From Myrmaecium sp. VS I D KN 1 (taxonomy: Eukaryota > Ascomycota > Dothideomycetes > Valsariales > Valsariaceae), in assembly GCA_019775845.1 (NCBI GenBank), contig JADQAV010000001.1, positions 124,001 to 188,000 of the forward strand: a stretch of 64,000 bases of DNA, given 5' to 3'. The translations under genes and the position numbers were made by a program. Shown one piece after another: positions 1 to 12,252 of the stretch; positions within the stretch are counted from its first letter, which is position 1, and the number at the start of each line of letters is the position of its first letter. The notes under the pieces are model-generated. The model was not told the origin of the DNA, searched no databases, and worked only from the letters and a program-made list of their open reading frames with translations.

Positions 1-294
1 CGCCTTGCAAGAGTTCACAAAGGACATTAAGAGAAGCATCCGAAAGACGCGAATGTCGTTCCTCTCGGCGGTGACTGTCTTCAGGCGGAAATCTGAGCCG
101 GGACCCTTGTCGACGCGGCGGTCAGTCGCGGCAGAACTCGCCGCGGGCGGTGAAGGAGAGCTTTATAACATTTGTGCACCACCATCGCCGACTCCCCGCA
201 CTGCTGCTCGGGATGATATGGTACATATGTGATCCCCAGGAGTGAGTAGGACCTGAAACCTTCTGACAGGCCCAGGACAGTGCTCACGCCGATA
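1..294. other. Left edge, upstream region of the NUFIP1-like gene
   Basis: No supported gene lies here. Short reading frames exist on both strands but show no recognisable domain. The stretch probably holds the promoter and 5' UTR of the + strand gene that starts at 295, and possibly the edge of an unseen neighbour. Confidence 0.4.
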
Positions 295-2291
295 ATGAGT
301 GCGCCGTTCTCATTCCCGCCACCTCCACCGCCGCCTCCTCGAGCTGCTGCCTCTCACAGCGGCCCCGACCTCACTCAAGATACCGCCGGGGGAAGCCGAG
401 GAGGTCGCGGTCGTGGCGGCTTTCGTGGAGCACGCGGAGCACGCGGAGCACGCGGCAGGGGCTCTGCTTACAATCACAATCAAAGAGGAGGATCGGGCAG
501 AGGAGGCTATCAGCACAACGCTCCCCTTCCAAACCACGGCTCTCATGGAGGTACCGCTCCGAACGGAGCTGTGTCGATGACCGGAGCCCTTCCTCAGCAG
601 TCCATACCCACTTATCCCTTTCCGCAGCCGTCGCAGCTGTCGTATGCTCCAAATGTATCCTACCAACAATCTACGTATCCAGTGATCAATCCGGCCGTTC
701 AGTCACAATGGAATCCCAATATGTTTCAGCCAGTAATGAATGCGGGCATCATGTCCCAGCAATCGTACTCTGAAAGTGGTTTGGTGAACTCAACTGCGGG
801 ACGAATGACCAATCAGAGCCAGCAGACCAGTCGAAGGCCTTCTCTCGAGTCTCCCGGCTTGAAGCGCAAGCGTGAAGAGGGTTCTCAAGGTAAAGCCCTA
901 GCTGCCTATTCTCCGCCCCTCGTCTGTCAACCTAACAGATAGTCTCTAGGAGTCAAGCCGAGGCAGAAAGCAAAAGCAGAGGTTGCACCGCCTATACCTG
1001 CTTTCGGATTTTCTTTGCCTCCTAAACCGGACTCCAACACCAAGCCGCATCAGCTACAGGATACACCGAAAAAGAAGCCGCGCAAATATAACCAGCTTGG
1101 ACTGACGCCACGGGGGGAGGAGCACGTGGGCAGTGATGAAGACGTGGATGAAGAATCTGTCTTGGCGAAGCAGGGAAGCGAGTAAGTGCACGACTATCCG
1201 CAGACCTCCAGGTGTGGGTCGGTGACCACTCAAGAGCTGACGTGGTTACTAGACTTAAGTTTGAGTACAGAGGACGAACAGCTACTCTAAAGTCTCCCGC
1301 TGAAATAGCAGCGTGGATCGAAGAACGAAAAAAGAAATTTCCCACCAAGGCTCGAATAGAGGAACAGAAGAAGATACAGGAGCAAAAGCAGGAGGAGATG
1401 AGAAAAAAACGTGAAGACGCACAAGCAGCCAGACAAGCGGCTTTGGAAGCTCGCCGCCAGGACCAAAAACCCCGCAGTGATATGAAAGAGCCGAAGAATG
1501 ATGCCCCAGATGCTCAGAGGCTGGCTTTGGAGAAGCAGCTTAAAAAGGTGGAGAAGCTGAAGAAGAAACTCCGCAAAAGCGAGGAGAAGGCAGCAAGGGC
1601 AGCAGAGGCAGCAAAGGCACTTCAGAGCGCCGCCGACCGCTCAGCATACTCCGGTAATACCAAAGATGGATCGGAAACCCACGCTCAGGAACCATCGGTA
1701 AGGGGAAATATGCTAATGACTGAGAAAGTTACGGCACCCTCAAAAGTTCTCTCGCTGGGCATCAACTACGCCTCCGACAGCGACGAGGAGAACGAAGCCG
1801 CGACCAAGGCAGCAGCAGATGTAGTAGTTGAATCACGGACTTTGCCTGATTCGGGCTCCGAGCTCTCCGACTCCTCGGCTCTCTCGGATTCTTCCAGCAG
1901 CTCCGTCGATGATGTAACTTCCTCGGATTCGGACTCGGGCACCGATTCTGATTCGGATTCGGACAACGCCCCGGAGGAGGAATCGTCCAAAACCAGCCGA
2001 CCGCCCCGGGTCGCGCCGCCGAATCACGCGAGACGAGAGAAGGATCAGGCGGCAAAGAAACAGAAGCAAAGCCAGCCGGAGTCGCGCGTCTGCATTTCGT
2101 GGGAGCAGAAGGGGTACTGCCCGCGCGGCCGACACTGCAAGTTCCAGCACCCGGAGAAGCGCAAGACGCTGATGGAGCGGCTGGTGGAGCAGGAGCAGGC
2201 GGCCGAGGAGGCCCTGGCTTTCCGGGCCATCCTTGCGTTGGGTGATATGGGCATGTTCAAAGAAGACGAAGATGCGGAAGCGCACTCTTGA
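295..2291 (+). CDS. NUFIP1-like nuclear RNA-binding protein (RGG and CCCH zinc finger)
   Basis: Exons 295-889, 950-1181 and 1253-2291 give 621 aa. After a poly-proline stretch, residues about 28-85 are rich in RGG/RGA. The exon 2/3 junction carries the NUFIP1 core (LKFEYRGRTATLKSP, then AAWIEERKKKFPT), followed by a long basic coiled coil. A Ser/Asp-rich acidic tract comes next, and then a C-terminal CCCH finger (C-x8-C-x5-C-x3-H, about 2090-2145). In yeast and human the family (Rsa1/NUFIP) acts as a platform with Snu13/15.5K and the R2TP chaperone for box C/D snoRNP assembly; that role is inferred here. The ATG at 295 is preferred over an in-frame start at 280 because the protein then opens with the proline-rich run. 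The gene is convergent with the Pta1 gene. Confidence 0.85.
428..454 (+). repeat. 9-bp tandem repeat (GGAGCACGC x3) in RGG region
   Basis: Three exact copies of GGAGCACGC sit in frame and encode repeated Arg-Gly-Ala. They enlarge the RGG-type region of the NUFIP1-like protein and are a likely site of length variation. Confidence 0.8.
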
Positions 2292-3209
2292 GGAATATCC
2301 CACCCCCGGCGCAGACCAGACAGACGGATGTACGTTAGGAGCGTGGATATATGGATCTACACCATCTCGTTCGTTTACGTCGATGGTTCGTACAATGCGC
2401 GTTCCGGTCGTGATGGATCTAGATTGCCAAGACGGCAACCAGTCGCCGTCCGCCGGTTTCGCTTCCGGTTGGAGAAAGGAATTTGAATTGCTCAAAAGCT
2501 CGAGGTGACGAGGAAGCACGGAGCAAGAAATTGCCGTGATGGCGAGGGCGCGCGAGATGACGGGAATGAAGCTAGTTTACCAGAGGAAACCCTCAAGGTG
2601 TGGGCCATGCAGTGAGTCGTCTAGCAGGAAAGTGGGGGAGGGGATGGATCTTGGACAGGGACCAGGGAGCCGCGGTGGATCCGGAAGATCCTTCACAGGA
2701 TCGCGGGATCGCGTGCGGGAGATCGACACGCTTCCGATCGTGGAGGAGGAACGGGACGATGGACTGATGGGATTGGGACGGGATCCGGTCACGGTTCACC
2801 TGATGTCGCATACTAGTTGCCGACGCTTCGAGAACTGATCCCAGTGCGCACCGCAGGATGACACCAGTCGCCTCGGCTTTTGACAAATATTCCACGGAAA
2901 ACCGATCCAGAACAGTTATCCGTGTATTTGCCTATACTGGCTCCTTCTTTGGTGTATCCACATTCCGTCCGCTTGGAAAATCAATATCCCCTCTCCCCCA
3001 CTTTTCATCATTCATCACGGTACTACATTAGATCACCGTGAGCCAGACACAGCACGAACGCCATCTAAACAAACCAAAACCACCCGATTCCTTGCCACCT
3101 CGACGTAGGATCCTCCCTGAAAGGAGACTGTGACTTGAAGATCGTAGACATACAAAGTTTTAGGGGTATAGCAGAAAAATCAGAGGCCGAATGATCGTAT
3201 CCTTCCGGA
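2292..3209. other. Convergent intergenic region, NUFIP1-like / Pta1
   Basis: No supported gene. The 3' UTRs of both neighbours should lie here. Bases 2640-2780 are unusually rich in GGATC/GATCC words, giving local imperfect palindromes. Reading frames in the region look random. Confidence 0.5.
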
Positions 3210-6004
3210 TCAAGCTTTCTGCGCCTCGCTCGCTGTGTGAGCGCCGTTGGCGACGTCTTGTAGAACATGTGGTCGAAACCTGGCCAAAGGCTTCGAGGTG
3301 AGCGGCTTAGCACCGTCATCTAAGGCGGTCGGTCAGCGTTGAGATGGAAAACCAGCATGTGTGGGACATCTTACAGTTGCGCCACAAGTCCTCCAAAGCA
3401 TCCAAACCGATCTCGCGCACCGGTGGGCGCAACAACACAAGGTAACTATCAGACAGGATATGTTAGAAGAGTATCGGGAGGTTCGCCGATTGAACATACA
3501 ATATTGCGTTCACCGCCAGTGAAACCCTCTCCGGGTCCCGCGCCAGAGATTTCACCCTCTCCAACATCTCTGCGTCAACCGCAGGTAGTTCTGAGAGGAA
3601 GCGGATGAGGATCTTATCCTTTGCATCAAGGTACGGCAAGAATCCATCCATGAGTTTGAGCGCCCATTTCCGGTAATGCAAAACCGGCGGATTAATGTCC
3701 TCCGAGTTTTGCGTATTGATCCGATCATTGTACCATTCCTCAGTCAGCCAGGACACCGCAACATCGATGCGTCTACGGAAATCCTCCATAATATAGAGAT
3801 GCAGGTTCTCGCGGATGCTGTTTCCAAGGAAAGATTCGCTTGGTCTGTTTTGGCCCTCAGCCTTCACGGCTCCTTCCTCCAGGCCAGCAGATGCACGTGT
3901 AGCGAGACGCGTTAGGATAGTGACCCACGCATCACGGTCATAAGTACTTGCGGCAAGTCTATTGAATCCTGCCTTTGGCGCTTTTCCACGTGCGGGATCG
4001 TCCAATGCCCCCATCATGCCGAACACGCGGTTTACGGTGCCTTTACCGCAGTCTCGAACTTCCTGCTCTGTCAGGGGCGGAGGCGGTGGCAGAGTGAACG
4101 GGCCCAAGGCTACTTCTGGTAGCTTCGCGGCGTCATATTCCTCTGGTGGCGCCTGATCAAGTTTATTGATGATTTGTTCCGCATCCTCGGGCTGGTAGTC
4201 CGGGTCGTAATCATCGTCATCGTCAGCAACAGGAGCTGCTTGGGCGGCTGTGGGTGCTATTGCTGCTGCTCCCGACTGGGCGCTAGCAAGTTGGAGATAT
4301 CGAGCGCGCACAGCCTATCAAGGATAGGATTAGCAAACAGTTTGAAACAACACGAACACGGAACGCCAGTTGACTTTATGCGCACAGAGCGCTTGATCGT
4401 TTCAGTGCATATGTATAAGGCGCATTCGAATGGTAGGGCATGGGCTGGTGGGATAGATGCAGGAGGAACCACGTACACTAATGGCAGTCTGAAGACGTTG
4501 CTCGTCTGTGTTTTGTAGCAAAGGCACGAGTACTCTAGCAACAGTGTCGAGAGGTATTGCCTGTACATCAAACTGCATACCCTTATCCTGTGTCAATGTA
4601 TAGAGTTGGGCGTAGCTGATCGGACCTTGTGGCAGCGGCGGAGCAACGAAGGACTGCTGCCCCTGGCCCGGAACCTCCGCACCAAGCCGCTGCCGTTTTG
4701 CGTGATCCAAGCCGTCAACTGGCTCGGTGGGAGCAGGCCTTTTTCGGTTAGTATCATCGAAAAGCTCTACCCTCATACGATGGATGCGGTCAATGTATGC
4801 ATGGATCCGTTGGTTAAGCGGGTTATCGGGATTCCTAAAAGTGATAAGTCAGGGCGAACATAGCGAGGAGCCTGGTAGACGTACTTCTTCAGTACATTCA
4901 TAAGAAGAGCTCTGGTCGTCCTCTCCAAGGACTTGACCACAACTTTGGTTTTCGGGGTCATTGATGAACCGGCTAATTTCAATGGGTTGAAATTCAACAC
5001 CGCAGCAATGACTTTGTTAGCAATCGCCGGACGGAGCCGTATGAGGCTGCCTAAGCTATTAAGCATAGCGGAGACAAGCAGAGGATCACTGCAGAAGGTT
5101 AGAAGCTTTTCGATACATGTTTTATTGGACAAGCTGACTCTGTATCTTCCTGTAGGATGCCTAACAGACGATCCAATAGGCCGGACGTCTCGGCCTGGAT
5201 CTTGGCGGGGGGGATGATAGGATGATCTCGCGGTACCAATGCGAGAGATATTTCATTGTTCTCAGGGCGCTGTTTGCAAGATTAGAATCGATTCACATTA
5301 TACAGAGTTGATGCGCACCCTTGGATCTGCTATTAAGCCGGGCGTCTGTGTTTGCACTACGCGCTGAACAAATTTGATGCAACATATGCGTACTCCCGCC
5401 GGCGCAGTGTCCATCCTTCGCAGGATGTTGGACTTGATCGCAGTCATCTTCTGCCATGTCGATTCGTCGCCGGGATTGTGGATGCTGGAGTAATGGAATG
5501 CATGAGACACGGTTCAATGAGCAGTTCTATGGCTTTGGGCGGTGATCCGATAGAGCGAACATGTCGCGTATAGCGGACTCGGCATTGCTGCGCCGTGCGA
5601 CTTCGACTTCACGCTCCCCATCACTGGTCGTCTATGCTGGGAATGGAGATTGCAACTTACATATGACGGAACAGGAGTGGATAGATGCTGGCAGCAGCTT
5701 GCACCACGCCCTTCGTCACGCCGGTGTCCTCCACAGAGACCTCCAAGTACTCCCTCAGCAGGTCCAGCACCAGCAAGCTCAACTTCTGCTTTTCTTCAGG
5801 AGGTAGCGCAGGGGAAGCGAACGTCTCTGCCAGAAACTCTGCACCCCACCTCCGAATATCTATCGTAGGATTTGCCTCATGGCGTAATATGGGCAGAACG
5901 CCGGGAACGATCTGGGCGTACAGACTGGGATCGCGCAACGCGACCTCACGGGCGGAATGCAGTTGCCTGAGCGTGTCGATGGAGGGGCCTTTCGCAGATG
6001 CCAT
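3210..6004 (-). CDS. PTA1: Pta1/symplekin, scaffold of mRNA cleavage and polyadenylation factor
   Basis: Eight exons join in frame: 6004-5661, 5484-5319, 5269-5139, 5088-4885, 4834-4477, 4314-3500, 3445-3375 and 3319-3210 (732 aa). The N-terminal half is the HEAT-like Pta1/symplekin domain (DUF3453), with typical stretches such as AAIKSNILRRMDTAP-like and LERTTRALLMNVLKK. A KRPAPTEPVDGLDHAKRQR nuclear-type basic stretch and a DDDDDYDPDY acidic linker follow. The protein scaffolds CPF: it links the cleavage endonuclease, the poly(A) polymerase module and the Ssu72 phosphatase in the nucleus. The ATG at 6004 is the first in frame. The upstream in-frame start at 6022 is TTG. The gene is divergent from COA3. 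Confidence 0.92.
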
Positions 6005-6449
6005 GGCGACTTCAGGCACCAAATAGACAGCAGGGTCTCGCTTTTGTTCTATGGCGCGTGCTCAATCACGGAACTATCTCGACTGCCAACAATGAAGATC
6101 CGAACACGCCAGAGCATCCGTCATGCCCATGCCAACCCTGAGCAGGCCAGTAATCCGTTATCGAGCCAGAGTGGATTCGAATGAAGTTTTGCGAGTTCGA
6201 AGACAAGGGGTTGGCGTTGTCAACAGCGAGATGTAGGAGCAAGAAGTAGTAAGGTATGAACGGATGAAAGAAGGCTAGATGGGCAGCAGCTCCGGGCAAG
6301 AAGCTCAGGTCCGTTTCCCGCAACCATGGGATTTTCCGTGCCAAGACCATGACCATCCCGACGTCCATCCATCTTACGAACGCCTACCCTATATACTCAC
6401 AGGACTGTGATCGATCGCACACCCAGCAAAGAGTTCATATAGCGCAACA
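6005..6449. other. Divergent promoter region, PTA1 / COA3
   Basis: This 445-bp gap separates the two start codons, so both promoters and 5' UTRs must fit here. No strong TATA box or long repeat is visible, and no reading frame resembles a protein. Confidence 0.55.
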
Positions 6450-6813
6450 ATGCCGTAGGTTATTCTCATATCATTTCTGACACATTCGCACCGCTGACAC
6501 CTGGACCAGGATTCCGAGGTCCACCTACTACGACGAGCACTTCAGACAGGGCTCCGCCCTCATCCGCGCCCGCCAGCCCTATCTCATCAGGAACACTCTA
6601 ACGGGTCTCGGGATTGTTGCCTTTACGCTCGGAGTTTGTATGCTATTGGAGAAAGAGGGGGCGTTGCGCTGGCCGTACGGAGCGTGCTAACAGCTGTCAG
6701 ATGCCTTCACCATACGCGCAGTCGCTCAGGATGAATTCGAGGACGTGAAGGTTCCGGAGAAGCCCGTTCAACCACCGCACGCCCCAAACGCGAGCATGAA
6801 CAAGGCGGCTTGA
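6450..6813 (+). CDS. COA3: Cytochrome c oxidase assembly factor 3 (Coa3), mitochondrial inner membrane
   Basis: Exons 6450-6454, 6510-6637 and 6701-6813 give 81 aa, the usual size for the family. Hallmarks are STYYDEHFRQG near the N-terminus, LIRARQPYLIRNTLTG, one transmembrane helix (about residues 35-55) and the conserved YAFTIRAVAQDEFEDV that follows it. Coa3 is a single-pass inner-membrane protein. With Cox14 it binds newly made Cox1 and couples its translation to complex IV assembly. The first coding exon is only 5 nt (ATGCC), so automatic gene callers may miss the start. No similar peptide arises without the splicing given here. The gene is convergent with the MscS channel gene. Confidence 0.9.
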
Positions 6814-7197
6814 AAGACACTCATTGGTGGGAAGGCGATAGGGACGCCGAGGGTTGGCGCGCCATAGGTTGATGCTGTGTATTTTATGCATAGGGACGGC
6901 GTTGATATGGAGTATTGCATACACTGTACTCGAGGTACATTACCATCTGTGAGCTATTAGCACTGCCGGAATTAGGTAGGCAATATCTACTACTTTTTCT
7001 TCAATATCCTGCATTGAAATTGGCTATGGAGAATCCAAAATACCGGTGTCTAACCGGCAGTCTATACTCTAATCTATAGAAACTTTCCCGTGAACGCCCG
7101 GCAAGAATTATACAAGAATTTTAGAAACGAATTTGAAAGCGATTCCATATGTACCCCGATCGCGCAAACCTACAGGTCCATGTGATAAGCCTCGAAT
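6814..7197. other. Convergent intergenic region, COA3 / MscS channel
   Basis: AT-rich 384-bp gap with no supported gene. It should hold the 3' UTRs and poly(A) sites of both convergent neighbours. Confidence 0.5.
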
Positions 7198-10075
7198 TTA
7201 GGTGAAAGTGCCCGAGGGGGGAGGCGGGCGTGGAATAGTCTCGTCTGTGCTCATACGCACAGCAGCTGGGCTGACGACACCCGTCCGCGCATCTATGCGA
7301 TGCGGGTCCGATACGTTGCCTTCCGGTATATCTGCCATGGCAGATTCAGGATCAGGCTCCGATGAGCGCGGCCTTCCGAAGAATCTGTTTCGATGACTGG
7401 GGCGGTGGCGAATTTCAGAGCCTTCGGCAGAGGTAACGCTTAGATGGTCACCGTGGGTGTCGGCAAGTGAAGAGGACCTTCCAGTTTCGTGTGATCTCCG
7501 CGCAGACTGGCCTTGAGACCGTGACGGAGAAGTGATTCTGATGGCAAGCTTCGCACGGTCACGCTCACGGTCTTCATATACGTCGCCAGTCATATCCATG
7601 GCAGCGACGTCCTTCATGCCCAAGGAAAAGTCCACCCGGCGGCCCATAGCAGCCAACGACTCCCCACGAGGACGACTGCCATGCCTGAGTATGGAAGGCG
7701 GACGATTCATAAGTCCATGATGGGACTGGTTCTCACCCATAGGTGCCACAAACGGGGGATCTCGAGATTCTGAGGCGTCGTTGTGCCAGCCCTGCGGGTT
7801 ATCAGGGTGCCCGCCATGGCCAGTCCCCGGAGTACCAATGTGCGGGACATTTTGCAAATAGACGGGGAAGGATTCCTTTTGACCAGGGAACCGCATGCGG
7901 GGTCCTTCGATTCCGACTTCTTGCATCGTCACCATCAAAGCACAGATGAACTTGTTCCTGCGCTGGAGGCGGAGCAATTCATTCTGCCAGTTCGACTTGT
8001 AGAAGAAGATGACATTTAGCGTGATCGAATGCGCCTCTGTGACAGCGCGCAATTCGGTAAGAATGTTGGCCTGATATTCCCGTTTTTCGGCCGTCACAAA
8101 CTCCAACAGCCTGGTCCGGAGTGCTTCGATCTGTTCAAGCGTAGTCCCGAACTTAATGACCACCGGGACAGCTTCGGCAAGGCCTCCGGATCTTCGTTGG
8201 TTGAGAATAAACAGGGTGTTGAGATAACTGTTGGGTGCTTGGACGACATGCCCCTCCATCTTCTTGAACTCAGTGTAAAGGAGTGCGATTTCCTTCACGA
8301 AGTAATCATCACCTAGACCAGCGCTGCCGGTATTGCCGTAGATGCTCACGCGGTCTCCAACATCAAAAGGATGTTTGACGAAAACGAAGACGATGGACTG
8401 GAGGAATTCCGTGGCTGTGGTGGAGAACAACCAGGACAGCGCGAGCAAGGAAGAGCCGAGGGAAGTCAGCACACCGGATGCGGATGTCGATATCAGCGAG
8501 ATCAGCACCACAATGGTGACGACCAAGACCATGAACATAAGGACGTTGTCAAGCTTCCGAATCACCGAATCAAGGTCTTTGAGCGAAGCGGTGATAGACT
8601 TTCTCTCGCGTCCGATCTCAACGCATACGGCTTCAAGCTCCTCCATCGATATGTCACCGTTCATATCTTTGTCAAACATCTGGAAAGCGGCGTCGGCTTC
8701 ATCCTGATTTTCGAAAGCATCTTTCAGGTCTTCTTCATGCACCGTCTCGGTATCCTCACGTCCGAAGGTACGATATAGTCGCCTGGCAAGCACCTGGCTT
8801 CCCCTAGTCGTACTCAACAAGGTTAGAACGACCTGGTGTGGATGTGTACTTCTCGCAATTTGACGGCCCGTGAAGTCGCCAGCGATCTTTCCCGCAATAT
8901 CGCCAACCTTGTTTAGGGCGTCTTTTGTTTGTCTCTGGGCTTCCTTGACCAAAAATCCTGGCGTTAGAGCACCTGAGGTCTGTCCTTGCTTTTCTTCAAA
9001 TTCGTGATCATCCATGGCAATCTTCTTCCTGGAGAATGTGTAGAGCTTTACCAAGCTTTGGATCTGGAATTTGTTGAGCTCGATGCGGTCCTGGTACGTA
9101 CGCAGATGGAAACTCATGGCAATTAACTGAATGATCACCTTCTCCACCAGGTTAAGGATCATCCCCACGAAAATGGCGACAAGAACTTTGTTCATGGTCC
9201 TCTCCCACTCCCTAGTGGCAGTGTTGCCATCCAGGTGCTTAGACTTCATGATGGGTAGGAAAGAGACCTCGATGGCAAGCCACCAGAAGAACAGAGTCGC
9301 CGGCAGCTCAAGCTGCTTGCCCATATCTCTCCACTTCTTGCTGTTGTTTGTGAATAAGCTAGCAATTACACCAATTGGGTACGGCAGGCACTTTGCGAGG
9401 ATCTGTATGGTATGAAATTAGCAAGTGTCGCGGTGTAACTGAGAATGAAAAGGGATTTATTACCCTTCCGGCCCATAATGTGAGCCACACTATCTCCAAC
9501 CAAATGCAGAACCACACCAATCGAACACCGCCGACCGTGGACCGCTTGTATTTCAGTGCCCCAACAAGTAGAGGGATAAGAATGACCAGAACCAATGGAA
9601 CGATGTACGTCAGATAACGCACGAGAAAGCTTGAGGTATGAAGCTTCTTGAAAAATTTCGCCGCGCTGGTAGACGGGTTATCCGGAGGTTTGTAGATGGC
9701 AGCGCTCATGTGCAGTGGGTTGGTCGCCGCATCGAATTCATCCACAGGCTCTTCCAATCTCGACCTTGACCTGTACAGCGACCTTTCGGCATCATGGTCC
9801 TCAGATTCCGCCTGCTTGGATACCTGACGTTCGATTTGAAGCACTTCAAGGTCGTCTTGCAAGCGAGAAGCTTGTTCCCTTGACTGAGAAGGCGACCTGA
9901 TTGACATATTCGCGTCAGATCCGGGATAATCTGTGTCGAGACCTAGATGACTTCGGTTCCGGGCCTGGTGGGCTTGGTGGTGGTGTTGTTGCTGGTCCTC
10001 ACCGACGACGGTTCCGTCATCGGATGACTGATGTTGAGGAGCATTGTGACGAGGCTCATCTGCCGGCGTAGACAT
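7198..10075 (-). CDS. EF-hand MscS-family mechanosensitive ion channel
   Basis: Exons 10075-9464 and 9402-7198 give 938 aa. An N-terminal polar, Gln/His-rich cytosolic tail is followed by about four hydrophobic helices, from [18 protein letters not shown] to [18 protein letters not shown]. An EF-hand loop ([12 protein letters not shown], about residue 449) comes next, then the MscS pore helices and the signature [13 protein letters not shown] basic disordered tail ends the protein. This layout matches the fungal and plant MSL channels such as fission yeast Msy1/Msy2, which sit in the ER or cell-cortex membranes and control Ca2+ during hypo-osmotic shock; location and role here are inferred. 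The ATG at 10075 (MSTPADEP) opens the protein. An in-frame upstream extension lacks a convincing start. Confidence 0.9.
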
Positions 10076-10820
10076 GTTCTTCTGCCGAACGCGCCAGAGT
10101 AGTTGAGGCTGCACAGGGCCAACTTGAGAACCGGCAAGGAAAAATGGAACAGCAAACAGCGAAGGCAAATACGGCCGTCTCCTTAGGTAGGGCCGGTACC
10201 GGTGAAGGACGTGAACAAAGAATGAAAAGACACAGAGGCGATCGGTGCGTGAGTAGGAAAGAGGGGGGCGGGCGTGGACCGGGAGGGCAAAGGGAAATAT
10301 TCACAGCCGAGCAGAGCGAACGGGGATGGGCGACGAGGCCGTGGGGAATCAACGAGTGGAGCCGGGACGATGTCAATCGCCGGACTGTGACGATCGATTA
10401 TGGGGCAATGAGGGTGGGGAACGAGGGTGCAGTGGGTGCATGTCCGGATATATCCCAAGCCGAGTTTGTAGTAGTTGAGGCGGCTCCCGTCGATAAGAGC
10501 CTGAGGGTCCATCCACGGGTGAAATCCAGTATGGACTGTCGTATCGGCTGGCTGTGATGGGTCACCTTGAGCCCCTTGCCATGGTGTACAGGGAGGCGAC
10601 CGCCAAGGCAAGGTACGCATGCTGAAGGAAATCGCGGGATGCAGGGTGCGAAGGTTTCCCTCGTCGAGTGACGACAGTGGCGCACTTAGAGCTTTCTTAA
10701 AGGGCGCCCTAACCACGCGTCCGCCCTCGAAAGGGTCCGACGGATGCGACGGGGAGTGGGTTGAGGCTTGCTTGGCCGGCTGCATTGTTTAAGAATCCCG
10801 TTGAAAGGTGCGGTGTAGCG

Positions 10821-10856
10821 GTTGGTGGTGGTGGTGGTGGTGGTGGTGGCGGCGGC
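10821..10856. repeat. (GGT)n microsatellite
   Basis: A run of about eleven GGT triplets passes into GGCGGC. It creates artificial poly-His, poly-Pro and poly-Thr reading frames on the minus strand and lies in non-coding DNA. Confidence 0.9.
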
Positions 10857-12225
10857 CATGGTTGATAATGCGGTACGTACCTCCAGAGATATCTTTTGAA
10901 GTACATACATATTCACATGTATTTACACACTGTATATAGGTGAGTCTGTAAGTCACTGCCGTTGATTCGACATTGCCAGGCCGTGACACAATCAAGCAAA
11001 CCTCCCGTATGTTCATTTCCTTTTCCTTCGCCTGTGCTTTCGACCCAGTTGAAGTCCGCGATGAACTTGGCATACAGCAACAAGCTTACAATGATGAGCG
11101 ACCTTACCATGATAACGGTAGCGTGCTGGTAGGAGCACATCGCATCGCGCACCTGCGCTCGGCTCCAGATGCGCATGCGGATGTTGTTTCGTGTTACCGT
11201 GTACGACCTCCTTGCCGGTCCTTTCGTCGTCGCCTTCGACCACCCGTTCACGCATCCTTCTTCATCTTGCACCACCACTGTCGACCTATGACCGCCCATG
11301 ATTGCTGCCCGTACCCTGTATTGTACAGGTGCACATTGCGTTTCACGACTGCGCCCAGTGGGGCCTCCTTGAAGCGAGGAGTGGGACCGGCCGACGCTGC
11401 GCAACTGTGGAGGAACCTCCGAGTCTCTCGGACCCCTTTTTGACCTTTTGAACAACCTGGAAGGTAACTAAAATCACGGGTCCCTGTGCTCCCGGTTTGT
11501 CGTTGAGACTACTGTACAAACACAAACAATATTTATCCATATGGCCGCCCCTTGGTCCGGTCGTTCGCAGGTGAACATCAGTGGTTGATATCGCCCTGAA
11601 TCATGCGGATGGCAGGTCCGAACGCAACGCGAGCGCATATACCGAAGCAACAACAAGAGATGCCAATGCTTCAACATGCAAGCGAGTGGTGATCCATCTT
11701 GATTTCCTGCTCAGCGCGTGCGCTCCTTTGGTCCCTGCGGTCGATCGCTTCTCTCATTGATATTTCCAGGTTGTTGCAGTTGGACCGAGAGGGCAGCCTG
11801 CAGCCTGACTGCCTAACCGTGTATGGTGCGACATGAAAAGTGGCCCGCAATCCAACCTTGGTACTCCCATCTGTCCGTCACGGGATAGCCCACCGTTGAT
11901 TAACGTTCAACTACTAGTACAGTAGTAACTACAGTACATAGGTTCCTAGACACACATGCCACTGCAAGCTTGCAGTACAGCAATGCCAGCTCCCATATGT
12001 CCTCTCGACGGAACAACGCCATATCGTTTGCCACCCAGGGGCAGGATATCTAGCACATACACGCATCCGCCGCTATTCTGCCATATCCAGGACCGCCGGT
12101 TGCTGGTGATGCTTTTTCGGGGGGAACTGTTTGCGATCAGGCCTGCCAATGCTTGACCATGGTCGATTTCAGACGTACGCGTCCCAGGGCACCTCAAACG
12201 TAATTACCTTCGAACGTGGAATACG

Positions 12226-12252
12226 TATCATATAGTTTTATGCTATATGATA
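12226..12252. repeat. Perfect inverted repeat with 10-bp arms
   Basis: TATCATATAG at 12226-12235 is followed by a 7-base loop and then its exact complement CTATATGATA at 12243-12252. The AT-rich palindrome could form a hairpin or cruciform. No gene borders it closely, so its role is unknown. Confidence 0.75.

Noticed and set aside
10183-10785. 200-codon minus-strand Pro/Ser/Thr-rich frame
   Set aside because: No signal peptide, domain or splice support; lies in the gene-poor region beside the MscS gene.
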